DNA of 64,000 nt from Pseudomonadota bacterium (GTDB taxonomy: Bacteria; Pseudomonadota; Gammaproteobacteria; Burkholderiales; Usitatibacteraceae), in assembly GCA_029781595.1 (NCBI GenBank), contig JAKOWJ010000227.1, forward strand, positions 1-64,000. The letters are read 5' to 3'. This document shows positions 25,148 to 35,418 of this stretch, in pieces (position 1 is the first letter of the stretch; every line of letters begins with the position of its first letter). A program made the position numbers and the translations under genes. Below the pieces are notes generated by a model. The model made no database searches. It was not told where the DNA came from and saw only the letters and a program-made list of their open reading frames with translations.

Positions 25148-26971
25148 ATGCAAGCCCAAGTCTCGCCCGTCCCGGGCGCCGCGCCCACGCGCAACGCGAA
25201 GCTCCTGCGCTGGGTCGCCGAGATCGCCGCGCTCACCCAGCCCGAGGCCATCCACTGGTGCGACGGCTCCGACGAGGAGTACGACCGCCTCTGCGGCGAG
25301 CTCGTCGCGGCCGGCACGTTCCGGCGGCTGGACGACAAGCTGCGCCCCAACTCCTACCTCGCGTGGTCCGACCCGTCCGACGTCGCGCGCGTCGAGGACC
25401 GCACCTTCATCTGCTCGAAGTCGAAGGACGACGCCGGCCCGACCAACAACTGGGTCGAGCCCGGCGAGATGCGCGCCACGCTGCACGGCCTGTTCAAGGG
25501 CTGCATGCGCGGCCGAACGATGTACGTGGTGCCCTTCAGCATGGGCCCCATCGGCTCGCACATCTCGCACATCGGCGTCGAGATCTCCGACAGCGCCTAC
25601 GTGGCGGTCAACATGAAGCTCATGACGCGCATGGGCGCGGCGGTGCTGGCCACGCTGGGCGATCACGGCGACTTCGTGCCCTGCGTGCACTCGGTGGGCG
25701 CGCCGCTCGCCGCCGGCGCGAAGGACGTGCCCTGGCCCTGCAACCGGGACCACAAGTACATCGTCCACTTCCCGGAGGACAAGGAGATCTGGTCCTTCGG
25801 CTCCGGGTACGGCGGCAACGCGCTGCTGGGCAAGAAGTGCTTCGCGCTGCGCATCGCCTCGGTGATGGGCCGCGAGCAGGGCTGGCTCGCCGAGCACATG
25901 CTGATCCTGGGGGTGGAGTCGCCCGAGGGCGTGAAGCACTACGTGACCGCGGCCTTCCCCAGCGCCTGCGGCAAGACCAACTTCGCGATGCTCATCCCGC
26001 CGCCGGCGTTCAAGGGCTGGAAGGTGACCACCATCGGCGACGACATCGCCTGGATCAAGCCCGGCGAGGACGGGCGCCTGCACGCCATCAACCCCGAGGC
26101 CGGCTTCTTCGGCGTGGCGCCCGGCACCGGCTACGACACCAACCCCAACTGCATGGAGGCCATCAAGGCCGACACCATCTTCACCAACGTGGCGCTCACG
26201 CCCGAGGGCGACGTGTGGTGGGAGGGGATGACCAAGGAGCCGCCGCCGAAGCTCACCGACTGGACCGGCAAGGAGTGGACGCCGGGCTGCGGGCGCCCCG
26301 CGGCGCACCCCAACTCGCGCTTCACCGTGTCCGCCACGCGCTCGCCGTCCATCGACCCCGCCTGGGACGATCCCAACGGCGTGCCCGTCTCCGCGTTCAT
26401 CTTCGGCGGAAGGCGCTCGTCCACCGTGCCCCTGGTCGCCGAGGCGGCCACGTGGGACGAGGGCGTGTACATGGCCGCCACGCTGGGCTCGGAGACCACC
26501 GCGGCCATCGTCGGCCAGGTGGGCGTGGTGCGCCGCGACCCCTTCGCGATGCTGGCGTTCTGCGGCTACAACATGAGCGACTACTTCGCGCACTGGATCG
26601 AGATGGGGCGCAAGGTCGCGATGCCGCCGCGCATCTTCATGGTGAACTGGTTCCGCAAGGGCGAGGACGGCAGGTTCCTCTGGCCGGGATACGGCGAGAA
26701 CATGCGCGTGCTCAAGTGGATCGTCGAGCGCGTGGAGGGCATCGCCGACGCCGAGCGCACGCCCGTGGGCTTCGTGCCCAAGCACCGCGACCTCGACTGG
26801 CAGGGCCTGGAGGGCTTCGCCGCCGAGCGCTACCTCGCCATCTCCGCCATCGACCGCTCGATGTGGAAGCAGGAGATGCCCCTGCACCGGGAGTTCTTCG
26901 ACAAGCTCGGCAGCCGGGTGCCTCCGGCGATGCGCGCGCGCTTCGAGTCGCTGGCCGGCGCGCTGGGCTGA
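25148..26971 (+). CDS. pckG: Phosphoenolpyruvate carboxykinase (GTP)
   Basis: ATG at 25148; [64 protein letters not shown]. Confidence 0.98.
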   Translation: MQAQVSPVPGAAPTRNAKLLRWVAEIAALTQPEAIHWCDGSDEEYDRLCGELVAAGTFRRLDDKLRPNSYLAWSDPSDVARVEDRTFICSKSKDDAGPTNNWVEPGEMRATLHGLFKGCMRGRTMYVVPFSMGPIGSHISHIGVEISDSAYVAVNMKLMTRMGAAVLATLGDHGDFVPCVHSVGAPLAAGAKDVPWPCNRDHKYIVHFPEDKEIWSFGSGYGGNALLGKKCFALRIASVMGREQGWLAEHMLILGVESPEGVKHYVTAAFPSACGKTNFAMLIPPPAFKGWKVTTIGDDIAWIKPGEDGRLHAINPEAGFFGVAPGTGYDTNPNCMEAIKADTIFTNVALTPEGDVWWEGMTKEPPPKLTDWTGKEWTPGCGRPAAHPNSRFTVSATRSPSIDPAWDDPNGVPVSAFIFGGRRSSTVPLVAEAATWDEGVYMAATLGSETTAAIVGQVGVVRRDPFAMLAFCGYNMSDYFAHWIEMGRKVAMPPRIFMVNWFRKGEDGRFLWPGYGENMRVLKWIVERVEGIADAERTPVGFVPKHRDLDWQGLEGFAAERYLAISAIDRSMWKQEMPLHREFFDKLGSRVPPAMRARFESLAGALG

Positions 26972-26988
26972 TCCCCGCGGGGGCCGCG

Positions 26989-28104
26989 GTGCGCCTCGCC
27001 GACCTGGAGACGCCGCGCCTCGTCCTCGAGGCCGGGCGCATGGAGGCCAACGTCGCGCGCCTGAAGGCGCGCCTGGCGGGGCTGGGCGTGGCGCTGCGCC
27101 CGCACGTGAAGACCTGCAAGAGCGTGGAGGTCGCCCGCGCCATCGTCGGGGACCAGGCCGGGCCGATCACGGTCTCGACGCTTCGCGAGGCCGAGCACTT
27201 CCTCGAGAACGGCTTCACGGACATCCTCTACGCCGTGGGCCTCGCGCCCGGCAAGCTCAACCACGTCCTCGCCCTTCGCCACCGCGGCGCCGACCTCGCG
27301 GTGGTGGTCGACAGCGTGGAGGCCGCGCAGGCCGTGGCCGCGCGCGCCGAAGGCATCCCGGCGCTCATCGAGGTGGACTGCGACGGCCACCGCGCGGGCG
27401 TGAAGCCCGCCGACCCCCTGCTGCTGGACATCGCGCGCGCCCTGGCCCGCGGCGCCGAGCCGCGCGGCGTCATGACCCACGCGGGCGACTCGTACAACTG
27501 CCGCGGCGCGGAGGCGATCGCCGGGATGGCCGAGCGCGAGCGCGACGCCGTGGTGCGCAGCGCGGCGCTGCTGCGCTCGGCCGGCTTCGCCTGCCCCGTG
27601 GTGAGCGTGGGCTCCACCCCCACCGCCACCTTCGCGCGCTCGCTGGAGGGCGTGACGGAGGTGCGCGCCGGCGTCTTCGTGTTCCACGACCTGGTGATGG
27701 CGGGCCTCGGCGTGTGCGGCGTCGAGGACATCGCGATCTCGGTGCTCGCCACCGTCATCGGGCACCAGCGCGACAAGGGCTGGATCATCACGGACGCGGG
27801 CTGGATGGCCCTGTCGCGCGACCGCGGCACGTCGCGCCAGGCCGTCGACCAGGGCTACGGCCTGGTGTGCGCCGAGGACGGGCGCGTGCTCGGCGACCTC
27901 GTGGTGGCGGACGCCAACCAGGAGCACGGCATCGTCGCGCGGCGCGACGGCTCGCCCTTCGACGTCACGCCCTGGCCCGTGGGCACGCACCTTCGCATCC
28001 TGCCCAACCACGCCTGCGCCACCGCGGCGCAGCACGACGCCTACCAGGTCGTCCGCGCGGGAGACGATCTCGTCGCGCGGTGGCCCCGCTTCAACGGCTG
28101 GTGA
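26989..28104 (+). CDS. DSD1/D-threonine aldolase-fold PLP enzyme (probable D-serine/D-hydroxyamino acid ammonia-lyase)
   Basis: GTG at 26989; VRLADLETPRLVLEAGRMEANVARLKARLAGLGVALRPHVKTCKS (PLP-Lys motif); VSVGSTPTA; C-terminal PNHACAT (H-x-C). Confidence 0.88.
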   Translation: MRLADLETPRLVLEAGRMEANVARLKARLAGLGVALRPHVKTCKSVEVARAIVGDQAGPITVSTLREAEHFLENGFTDILYAVGLAPGKLNHVLALRHRGADLAVVVDSVEAAQAVAARAEGIPALIEVDCDGHRAGVKPADPLLLDIARALARGAEPRGVMTHAGDSYNCRGAEAIAGMAERERDAVVRSAALLRSAGFACPVVSVGSTPTATFARSLEGVTEVRAGVFVFHDLVMAGLGVCGVEDIAISVLATVIGHQRDKGWIITDAGWMALSRDRGTSRQAVDQGYGLVCAEDGRVLGDLVVADANQEHGIVARRDGSPFDVTPWPVGTHLRILPNHACATAAQHDAYQVVRAGDDLVARWPRFNGW

Positions 28105-28117
28105 ACGGAGACGATCC

Positions 28118-28507
28118 ATGAGGACCCTCGAATCGGTGACGGCGCCGGGGCTGGAGAAGCCCGCGGGCCACTACTCGCACGCCATCGTCCACGGCGGCAT
28201 CGCATACCTCGCGGGCCAGCTGCCGCGCGTGCCGGGCGACCCCGACCGCCGGCCCGGCACGATCGAGGAGCAGACGCGCCAGGTGCTGCTCAACGTCGAC
28301 GAGGCGCTGCGCGCCTGCGGCAGCCGGCGCGACCGGGTGCTGCGCTGCACGGTCTTCGTCGCCGACATCGCGCACTGGCCCGCCGTCAACCGCGTGTACG
28401 CGGAGTTCTTCGGCGAGCACCGCCCGGCGCGCTCCGTGGTGCCGGTGAACGAGCTGCACCACGGCTACGCCATCGAGGTCGAGGTCACGGCGGCGGTGGA
28501 CCCGTGA
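28118..28507 (+). CDS. RidA family (2-iminoacid deaminase-like) protein
   Basis: 129 aa; APGLEKPAGHYSHAIVHGGIAYLAGQLPRVPGD...EEQTRQVLLNVDEALRACGSRRDRVLRCTVFVADIAHW. Confidence 0.92.
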   Translation: MRTLESVTAPGLEKPAGHYSHAIVHGGIAYLAGQLPRVPGDPDRRPGTIEEQTRQVLLNVDEALRACGSRRDRVLRCTVFVADIAHWPAVNRVYAEFFGEHRPARSVVPVNELHHGYAIEVEVTAAVDP

Positions 28508-29844
28508 TCGAGCAGGCCGTCGCCGCCCGCGCCGGCGGGCTCGTGCAAACGCTCCTCGAGAGCGTGCGCATCCCCTCGGTCAGCCTCACGGGACAGGGCA
28601 TCGCCGAGCAGGTGGCCTTCCTGCGCGCGCGGCTCGAGCGCTGGGGCTTCGCCGTGGAGGTGCACGAGACGGCCTCGCAGCCCATCGTCTACGCCGAGAT
28701 CGGCCCGCGCGAGGCGCCCTTCACCTGGCTCACCTACGGGCACTACGACGTGTACCCCGCCGACGCGATGGCCGAGGGCTGGCGCACGGATCCCTTCGAG
28801 CCCGTGGTGGACGGCGACCGCATCTGGGGCCGCGGCACCGGCGACAACAAGGGCCAGCACCTGGCGCTCCTGGGCGCCATCGCCCTCTGGCGCGAGCTGC
28901 GCGGCGAGCTGCCCGTGCGCGTGAAGGTGATCCTGGAGGGCGACGAGGAAACCGGCAGCGGCCCGTTGCCCGGCTTCGTCGAGGCGAATCGCGACCGCCT
29001 GGCCGCGGACCTCGTGTGCTACTCCGACGGGCCGATGTTCCCCAACGACCAGCCCGTGCTGCTCATGGGCGTGCGCGGCATCCTGGGGCTGGAGTTCGTG
29101 GCCACCGGCGCGAAGCGCAACCTGCACTCGGGCAACTTCGGGGGCGTCGCGCCCAACCCCACGCTGGACCTCGTGCACCTGCTCGCGGAAATGGTCGATC
29201 GCCAGGGCCGGCTCGTGGTGCCGGGCGCGGGCTACGCGGACGTCACCGTCACGCCCGCCGAGGCCGCGGCCGTCGCGGCGCTGCCGGTGGACCGCGCCGG
29301 CGTCGAGGCGAGCCTGGGCGTGGCGCCCGCCGTCCCCGATTCGGAGTTCCACGAGCGCCTCATGCTGCGCCCGTCGTTCAACGTCTCGGGCCTGGCCGCC
29401 GGCTACGCGGGCGCCGGGCAGAAGTCGGTGATCTACCGCGAGGCGCTCGCCAAGGCGGACATCCGCCTGGTGGGCGGGCAGGACCCGGCGCAGGTGCTCG
29501 CCGCCGTGCGGGCCTTCGCCGCGGCCCGCGGCTACCCGGGCATCGAGATCCGGCCTCTCAAGGCGACGCCGGCCTCGCGCACGCCGCTGGAGCACCCCCT
29601 GGTGCCGCGCGTGAAGGCGGCGGTGGCGCGCGGCTTCGGGCGCGAGCCGCTGGTGGTGCCCAGCCTGGGAGGCACGACGCCCGACTGGGTGTTCACGCGG
29701 CTGCTCGGGCTGCCCTCGATCGTGGTGCCGCTCGCGCCCTACGACGAGAACAACCACGCCCCCAACGAGTCGACGAAGGTCTCGCTCTACCTCGCGGGCG
29801 TGCGCACCGGGCTCGCGCTGCTGGAGTCGCTCGCGGCCCGCTAG
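28504..29844 (+). CDS. M20 family metallopeptidase (dipeptidase/acyl-amino acid hydrolase)
   Basis: 446 aa; GTG start overlapping RidA stop; TYGHYDVYPAD, GRGTGDNKGQHLA, EGDEETGSG. Confidence 0.95.
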   Translation: MIEQAVAARAGGLVQTLLESVRIPSVSLTGQGIAEQVAFLRARLERWGFAVEVHETASQPIVYAEIGPREAPFTWLTYGHYDVYPADAMAEGWRTDPFEPVVDGDRIWGRGTGDNKGQHLALLGAIALWRELRGELPVRVKVILEGDEETGSGPLPGFVEANRDRLAADLVCYSDGPMFPNDQPVLLMGVRGILGLEFVATGAKRNLHSGNFGGVAPNPTLDLVHLLAEMVDRQGRLVVPGAGYADVTVTPAEAAAVAALPVDRAGVEASLGVAPAVPDSEFHERLMLRPSFNVSGLAAGYAGAGQKSVIYREALAKADIRLVGGQDPAQVLAAVRAFAAARGYPGIEIRPLKATPASRTPLEHPLVPRVKAAVARGFGREPLVVPSLGGTTPDWVFTRLLGLPSIVVPLAPYDENNHAPNESTKVSLYLAGVRTGLALLESLAAR

Positions 29845-30527
29845 TCCGGCGCGCGCGTGAGGACCAGCTCGGCCCGCGCGCGACGGTCGAGCAGCACGAC
29901 GCGGTCGTCGGCCACCTTCGCCACGCGCCACTCGTGCAGCGTCTGGCCGCCGCGCGTCACCGAGAGGTTGCGGCCCGCGAGGCGCCAGCGCCCCCCGAGG
30001 ATGGAGGGCCGCGCCTGCCGCCACGAGCTGAAGCGGCGCCCCTCGCGCCCGATGCCGAAGGCGAGCTCCTCGTCGGGGCAGGCGCCCTCGCAGGTCCAGC
30101 GGCCCACCAGCGCGGCCTCCGCCCCGCTCGCGAGGCGCGCGAGGCGCCCCGAGAAGCCGCAGGCCGCGCCGTGGAACGCGAGGCACTCCGACTCCTCGAT
30201 CGTGGCCCCCCGCCCGTCGGGGTCGAAGACCACCGTCACGCGGCAGCGCTCCGCGCCCTTCGCGGGCTCCAGCGGCGCGAGGGCCAGCGTGCGGCCCGTG
30301 AGGCGCCCGCGTCCCGCGAAGGCTCCCGCGCAGCCCGGCAGGCCCACGCCGGCGCGCGCGGTCGCGAGCCCCGTGCGCGCGTCGATCGCCGGCACGCGCA
30401 GCTCGATCTCCCCCTCGCCCTGCCCGAGGAAGAAGCCGCTGTAGCGCGCGACGTCGGCCGCGGCGGCGGGCAGCGCGCCGGCCGCGAGGCAAAGGGGCAC
30501 GGCGCGGCAGGCGGCGGTGAGGCGCAT
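29841..30527 (-). CDS. Secreted hypothetical protein
   Basis: ATG at 30527: MRLTAACRAVPLCLAAGALPAAAADVARYSG..., signal peptide, Cys-rich mature region. Confidence 0.65.
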   Translation of the reverse strand: MRLTAACRAVPLCLAAGALPAAAADVARYSGFFLGQGEGEIELRVPAIDARTGLATARAGVGLPGCAGAFAGRGRLTGRTLALAPLEPAKGAERCRVTVVFDPDGRGATIEESECLAFHGAACGFSGRLARLASGAEAALVGRWTCEGACPDEELAFGIGREGRRFSSWRQARPSILGGRWRLAGRNLSVTRGGQTLHEWRVAKVADDRVVLLDRRARAELVLTRAPD

Positions 30528-30624
30528 GCGGTCCCTCCCTTCGGGTCGCCCGGCGGGCGCCGGGTGCGTCACGGTATCATCCGGGCGGCGGCGCCGTGAA
30601 GCCCGCGCGCGCCCGGGAGAGACC

Positions 30625-31683
30625 ATGAGCACCTCGCTTCGCCTGTCGGAGAAATGGTTCAAGCGCGGCCTGTGGCTGGTGGCGTTCGTCTTCGCCGGCT
30701 TCCTGATCGGCCTGGGCAGCACGGTCGTGGGCGACCTGCCCAAGGTCGAGACGCGCGCGCGCCTCGACGACTACCTCGACCGCGCCGAGGCCGACCGGCT
30801 GCGTGCGGAGGTCAAGCGCGCCCGCGCCGCCGGCCGCCAGGCCCGCGAGGCGCTGGCGCAGGCGCAGCTCAAGCTCAACGTCGCCCAGTCCGACAGCCGC
30901 GCGGCGGGCGACGCCTTCAACGCCTGGCTCGCCACGCGCCGCGCCACCGAGCGCAGCGACCGCGACACCGAGCTCGTCGAGCGCACCGCGGCGCTGGAGA
31001 AGCTGCGCCAAGCGCAGCGCGAGGCGCAGGCCGCCGTGGAGGCCGAGCAGCAGGCGGCGCTCGACGCGACGCAGGCCGAGGGCCGCGCGCAGGCGCGCCT
31101 CGCGGACATGGAGTCCGAGGCCCGCGGGCGCTTCGAGTCCGCGGAGCGCGCGCAGGAGCTGCGCGTCTTCGGCTACCGCCTCGCCCTCACGCTGCCGCTG
31201 CTCGTCGTCGCGGGCTGGCTCTTCGCGCGGAAGCGCAAGGGCACCTGGTGGCCCTTCGTGTGGGGCTTCATCCTCTTCGCGGCCTTCACGTTCTTCGTCG
31301 AGCTGGTGCCCTACCTGCCCAGCTACGGCGGGTACGTCCGCTACGCCGTGGGCATCGTCGTCACCGTGCTCGTGGGCCGCCAGGCCATCGTCGCCATGAA
31401 CCGCTACCTCGAGCGCCAGCGCGCCGCCGAGGCCCAGCCCGACGCCGAGCGCCGCCGCGAGCTGGGCTACGACATGGCCCTCGCGCGCCTGGCCAAGGGC
31501 GTGTGCCCGGGCTGCGAGCGCCTGGTGGACCTGAAGAACGAGCGCATCGACTACTGCCCGCACTGCGGCATCGGCCTCTTCGACCGCTGCGCCGCGTGCA
31601 ACGAGAGGAAGAGCGCCTTCTCGCCCTTCTGCCACGCCTGCGGCTCGCCGGCCCGCCCCGCCGGGGCCGCGGCCGCCGGCTGA
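30625..31683 (+). CDS. Membrane protein with coiled coil and double zinc ribbon
   Basis: ATG at 30625; N-terminal TM, long charged coiled coil, further TM segments, C-terminal CPGC..CPHC and CAAC..CHAC knuckles. Confidence 0.8.
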   Translation: MSTSLRLSEKWFKRGLWLVAFVFAGFLIGLGSTVVGDLPKVETRARLDDYLDRAEADRLRAEVKRARAAGRQAREALAQAQLKLNVAQSDSRAAGDAFNAWLATRRATERSDRDTELVERTAALEKLRQAQREAQAAVEAEQQAALDATQAEGRAQARLADMESEARGRFESAERAQELRVFGYRLALTLPLLVVAGWLFARKRKGTWWPFVWGFILFAAFTFFVELVPYLPSYGGYVRYAVGIVVTVLVGRQAIVAMNRYLERQRAAEAQPDAERRRELGYDMALARLAKGVCPGCERLVDLKNERIDYCPHCGIGLFDRCAACNERKSAFSPFCHACGSPARPAGAAAAG

Positions 31684-31715
31684 TCCCCGACCCGCAACGC
31701 AAGGAACCCCACGAC

Positions 31716-32720
31716 ATGGAATACCGCAGCCTCGGCCGCAGCGGCCTGAAGGTCTCCCCCCTGTGCCTCGGCACGATGATGTTCGGCGACCGCACCGACT
31801 ACCAGGAGGCCGCGCGCATCGTGGGCTCGGCGCGCGAGGCGGGCGTGAACTTCATCGACACGGCCGACATGTACGCGAAGTGCGAGTCCGAGCGCATCGT
31901 CGGCAAGCTCATCGCCTCCGACCGCGACCACTGGGTGCTCGCCACGAAGGTCGGCAACCCCACGGGCGAGGGGCCCAACGAGCGCGGCACGGGCAGGAAG
32001 CGCCTGCTGCAGGCCATCGACCAGAGCCTCGCGCGCCTGGGCACGGACCACGTGGACATCTACTACCTGCACAAGGACTTCGCCGAGATCCCGCTGGAGG
32101 AGACGGTCGGGACGATGGGCGACATCCTCGCCTCGGGCAAGGCGCGCTATTTCGGCGTGTCGAACTTCCGCGGCTGGCGCATCGCCGAGGTGGTGCGCGT
32201 GTGCGGCGAGCTGGGCGTGGCGCGCCCCGTCGTCTGCCAGCCCTACTACAACGCCTTCAACCGCCAGCCCGAGGCCGACATCCTGCCCGCCTGCCACCAC
32301 TACGGCATCGGCGTGGCGCCCTACAGCCCGCTCGCGCGCGGCGTGCTGCTGGGCAAGTACGCGCCGGGCGAGGCGCCGCCGGAAGGCACGCGCGCCGCGC
32401 GCAACGACAAGCGCATCATGGAGACGGAGTGGCGGCCCGAGTCGCTCGTGCTCGCGCAGCGCCTGAAGGCGCACGCGGCCGCCAAGGGGCTCACGCCCAC
32501 GCAGTTCGCCTTCGCCTGGGTGCTCGCCAACCGCATCGTCTCCAGCGTCATTGCCGGCCCGCGCACGCTGGAGCAGTGGCAGGCCTACGTCGACGCCGTC
32601 GGCACGCGCCTGGACGCCGAGGACGAGGCGCTCGTCGAGTCGATGGTGCGCACGGGGCACCCGTCGACGCCGGGCTACAACGACCCGGCCTACCCGCTCA
32701 CCGGGCGGCTCGTGGCCTGA
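31716..32720 (+). CDS. Aldo/keto reductase
   Basis: MEYRSLGRSGLKVSPLCLGTMMFGDRTD...FIDTADMYAK...RLGTDHVDIYYLHKD. Confidence 0.96.
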   Translation: MEYRSLGRSGLKVSPLCLGTMMFGDRTDYQEAARIVGSAREAGVNFIDTADMYAKCESERIVGKLIASDRDHWVLATKVGNPTGEGPNERGTGRKRLLQAIDQSLARLGTDHVDIYYLHKDFAEIPLEETVGTMGDILASGKARYFGVSNFRGWRIAEVVRVCGELGVARPVVCQPYYNAFNRQPEADILPACHHYGIGVAPYSPLARGVLLGKYAPGEAPPEGTRAARNDKRIMETEWRPESLVLAQRLKAHAAAKGLTPTQFAFAWVLANRIVSSVIAGPRTLEQWQAYVDAVGTRLDAEDEALVESMVRTGHPSTPGYNDPAYPLTGRLVA

Positions 32721-32841
32721 CACGCGGCCGTCAAGGCCGTTTCACATTCGCTCGCTACCCTGCCGGGGAATCGCATCGCGATCCCCGGCGGCCTCCCCTG
32801 GCGGCCGGGACTACCCGTCCCCGATCCCAGGAGAGCCCTCC

Positions 32842-34803
32842 ATGCCTCGCCCGCACGACGCCTCGCGCCGTCACGCCCTCAAGACCCTCGTCGGCGTTCC
32901 CCTGTTCCCGCTCGCCGCCTCGCCCCTGGCCGCCTCGCTGGCCGCCTGCTCCAACATGAACGGGAAGCCCGGCTTCGTGAGCGGCGCCTTCAAGGCGATG
33001 GCCGCGCCCACACTCGCCAACCCCGCCGCGATGGCCACCACCACGGTGGGCTCGGGCTTCGTCACGACCTGGTCCGACGGCTCCACGCAGGAGTACGCGC
33101 TGAGCTACGAGAAGTTCTTCATCACGGGCGCCAAGGTCGCCAACGGCAGCGGCGGCACGGTGGTCGCTGGCGGCTACTGGGACATCCACAACCAGCCCAT
33201 CGTCGATCCCACGGACGCGGGTGGCCGGCAGTTCTACTCGGACTGCCCGGACGGGATGACGCTCACCACGCTGGCCAGCCCGACGGTGGCCGGCGTCAAG
33301 GGCAACACGGTCTTCGCCGTCGTGCAGTTCGAGTAAGTCACGCGCAACCGCGCCGGCGCCTCCATGTACGGCCTGCTGCCCTCGCCCATCGCCGTGCTCA
33401 CGCTGGACCAGGACAAGAGCACCGGCAAGCTCTCGCTCGTGAAGTACCACAACGTGGACACGAGCGGCGTGAAGGGCCTGTGGATCACCTGCGGGGCGAG
33501 CCTGTCGCCCTGGGGCACGCACCTCTCCAGCGAGGAATACGAGCCGGACGCGACGGTGATCCCCAACGCCCAGCTGCGCGCCTTCAGCCAGAACCTCTTC
33601 GGCGATCCGGACGCGGCGAGCCCATACGACTACGGGCACCTGCCGGAGGTGACGGTGAAGCCCGACGGCACCGGCACGATCGCCAAGCACTACTGCCTGG
33701 GCCGGATCTCCCACGAGCTGGTGCAGGTGATGCCGGACGAGCGGACCGTCCTCATGGGCGACGACGCGACCAACGGCGGCCTCTTCCTGTTCATCGCAGA
33801 CAAGGCGAAGGACCTCTCCGCGGGCACGCTCTACGTGGCCAAGTGGACGCAGACCTCGGGCACGGGCCCGGGCTCGGCCACGCTCTCGTGGATCAAGCTG
33901 GGCTCGGCCACCAGCGCGGAGATCAAGGCGCTGGTCGCCGGCGGCATCCGGGCCGCCGACATCCTGGACGTGAAGAAGGCCGACCCGCAGGACGCGACCT
34001 ACACGAAGATCCCCTACGGCGGCTCGTACAACTGGGTGAAGGTGAAGCCCGGCATGGAGAAGGCGGCCGCCTTCCTCGAGACGCACCGCTACGCCGCGCT
34101 CATGGGCGGGAGCCTGGGCTTCACCAAGATGGAGGGCACCACCGTCAACGCGAGGGACAAGGTGGCCTACAGCGCGATGTCGCGCATCGAGTCGAGCATG
34201 CTCAACGGCTCGGGCGACGTGAAGGTGGAGGGCCCGTATTCGGGCGCCGTCTACGCGCTGAACCTCAGGGGCGGGCAGTCCGACCGCGCGGGCGCGGCCA
34301 TCGCGAGCGAGTGGGTGCCGGTGGACATGGCCGCCGTGCCGGCGCTGGTGAGCGAGGACCTGGGCGGCGGCAAGCTCAGGCAGCAGGACGCGCTGGGCAA
34401 CTACGCCAACCCGGACAGGATCGCGACGCCCGACAACCTCAAGTTCTCCGAGAAGCTGCGCACGCTCTTCATCGGCGAGGACAGCAACACGCACGTGAAC
34501 AACTTCCTGTGGGCGTACGACGTCGACACGAAGAAGCTCTCCCGCCTGCTCTCCTGCCCGGCCGGGGCGGAGTCCACGGGCCTGCACGCCGCGGACGAGG
34601 TCAACGGCTTCACCTACGTGCTCAGCAACTTCCAGCACCCGGGCGACTGGGAGGTCTCGCGCGACGCCAACGGCAACGTGACCGGCGGCCTGCACTCGGT
34701 GGTGATCGGCGTGCTCGACCCGCTGGTGCGCGCCAACTACGACGACCGCTACGGCGCGGCCGTCGGCTACCTCGCGGGCCTGCCCGTGATGGGCGGCGAC
34801 TGA
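32842..34803 (+). pseudogene. PhoX-like alkaline phosphatase (DUF839-type), interrupted by in-frame TAA at 33334-33336
   Basis: Two ORFs in the same frame (32842..33336 and continuation to 34803, 27 nt apart at next ATG). First carries a Tat-like signal (RRHALKTLVGVPLFPLA); second carries GASMYGLLPSPIAVLTLDQDKSTGKLSL...WITCGASLSPWGTHLSSEEYEPD...NPDRIATPDNLKFSEKLRTLFIGEDS. Confidence 0.85.
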
Positions 34804-34832
34804 GCCCTCGCGGCGGCGGGCGCCCTGGCGGG

Positions 34833-35330
34833 TCAGAACCTCGCCACGACGGCGTCCGCCGCCTTCACCTGCGGCAGCTTTCCCCTGGGCGCCAGGAACT
34901 GGATCGTGAGGCGGCCCTTGCGCACGGTGAGCGCGCCGTTGATGTCCGTCCACACCGCGTCGTCGCCGATCCCCGAGATGTCGCTGTAGGCGCCCTTCGG
35001 CAGCCGCCCCTTCCACGGGCCCGTCTCGCCGGCGACCATGAGGTTGTCGCGGTAGGCCTCGAGCTCCGCCGCGGCCTTCTTCGCGTCGGCCGCGACCGCG
35101 ACGCTGAACGCGAGCCCCGGCGCGCCGCCCCCCACGGCGTACTGGCACATCACCAGGTGCGCGTGCACCTTCGAGACCGTGCGCTTCACCTGGCCGGGCG
35201 CCGCGCCCAGGAGCTTCGCGGCGTCGGCGGCGGAGAAGCCGCCGCAGTCGGCCGGATCGCCCGCGGCGGCGGCGGGCAGGGCCGCGAGGACGGCGGCGGC
35301 GAGCAGTGCATGGGAGCGCTTGGCGGTCAT
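34833..35330 (-). CDS. Secreted hypothetical protein
   Basis: ATG at 35330: MTAKRSHALLAAAVLAALPAAAAGDPADCGGFSAADAAKLLG...; similar overall layout to the protein at 1955..2446. Confidence 0.7.
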   Translation of the reverse strand: MTAKRSHALLAAAVLAALPAAAAGDPADCGGFSAADAAKLLGAAPGQVKRTVSKVHAHLVMCQYAVGGGAPGLAFSVAVAADAKKAAAELEAYRDNLMVAGETGPWKGRLPKGAYSDISGIGDDAVWTDINGALTVRKGRLTIQFLAPRGKLPQVKAADAVVARF

Positions 35331-35418
35331 GGGACCCTCCCCGCCGGCGAAGGAGAAGCCGGACCGGCCGAGGATTGCACCGGCGCCCGGCGCCGTCAAA
35401 CGCGAACCCTTTGGAAAT

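Noticed and set aside
33334-33336. Recoding (selenocysteine/pyrrolysine) at the PhoX in-frame stop
   Set aside because: The codon is TAA, not TGA or TAG, so recoding is not a supported explanation; mutation or sequencing error is simpler.
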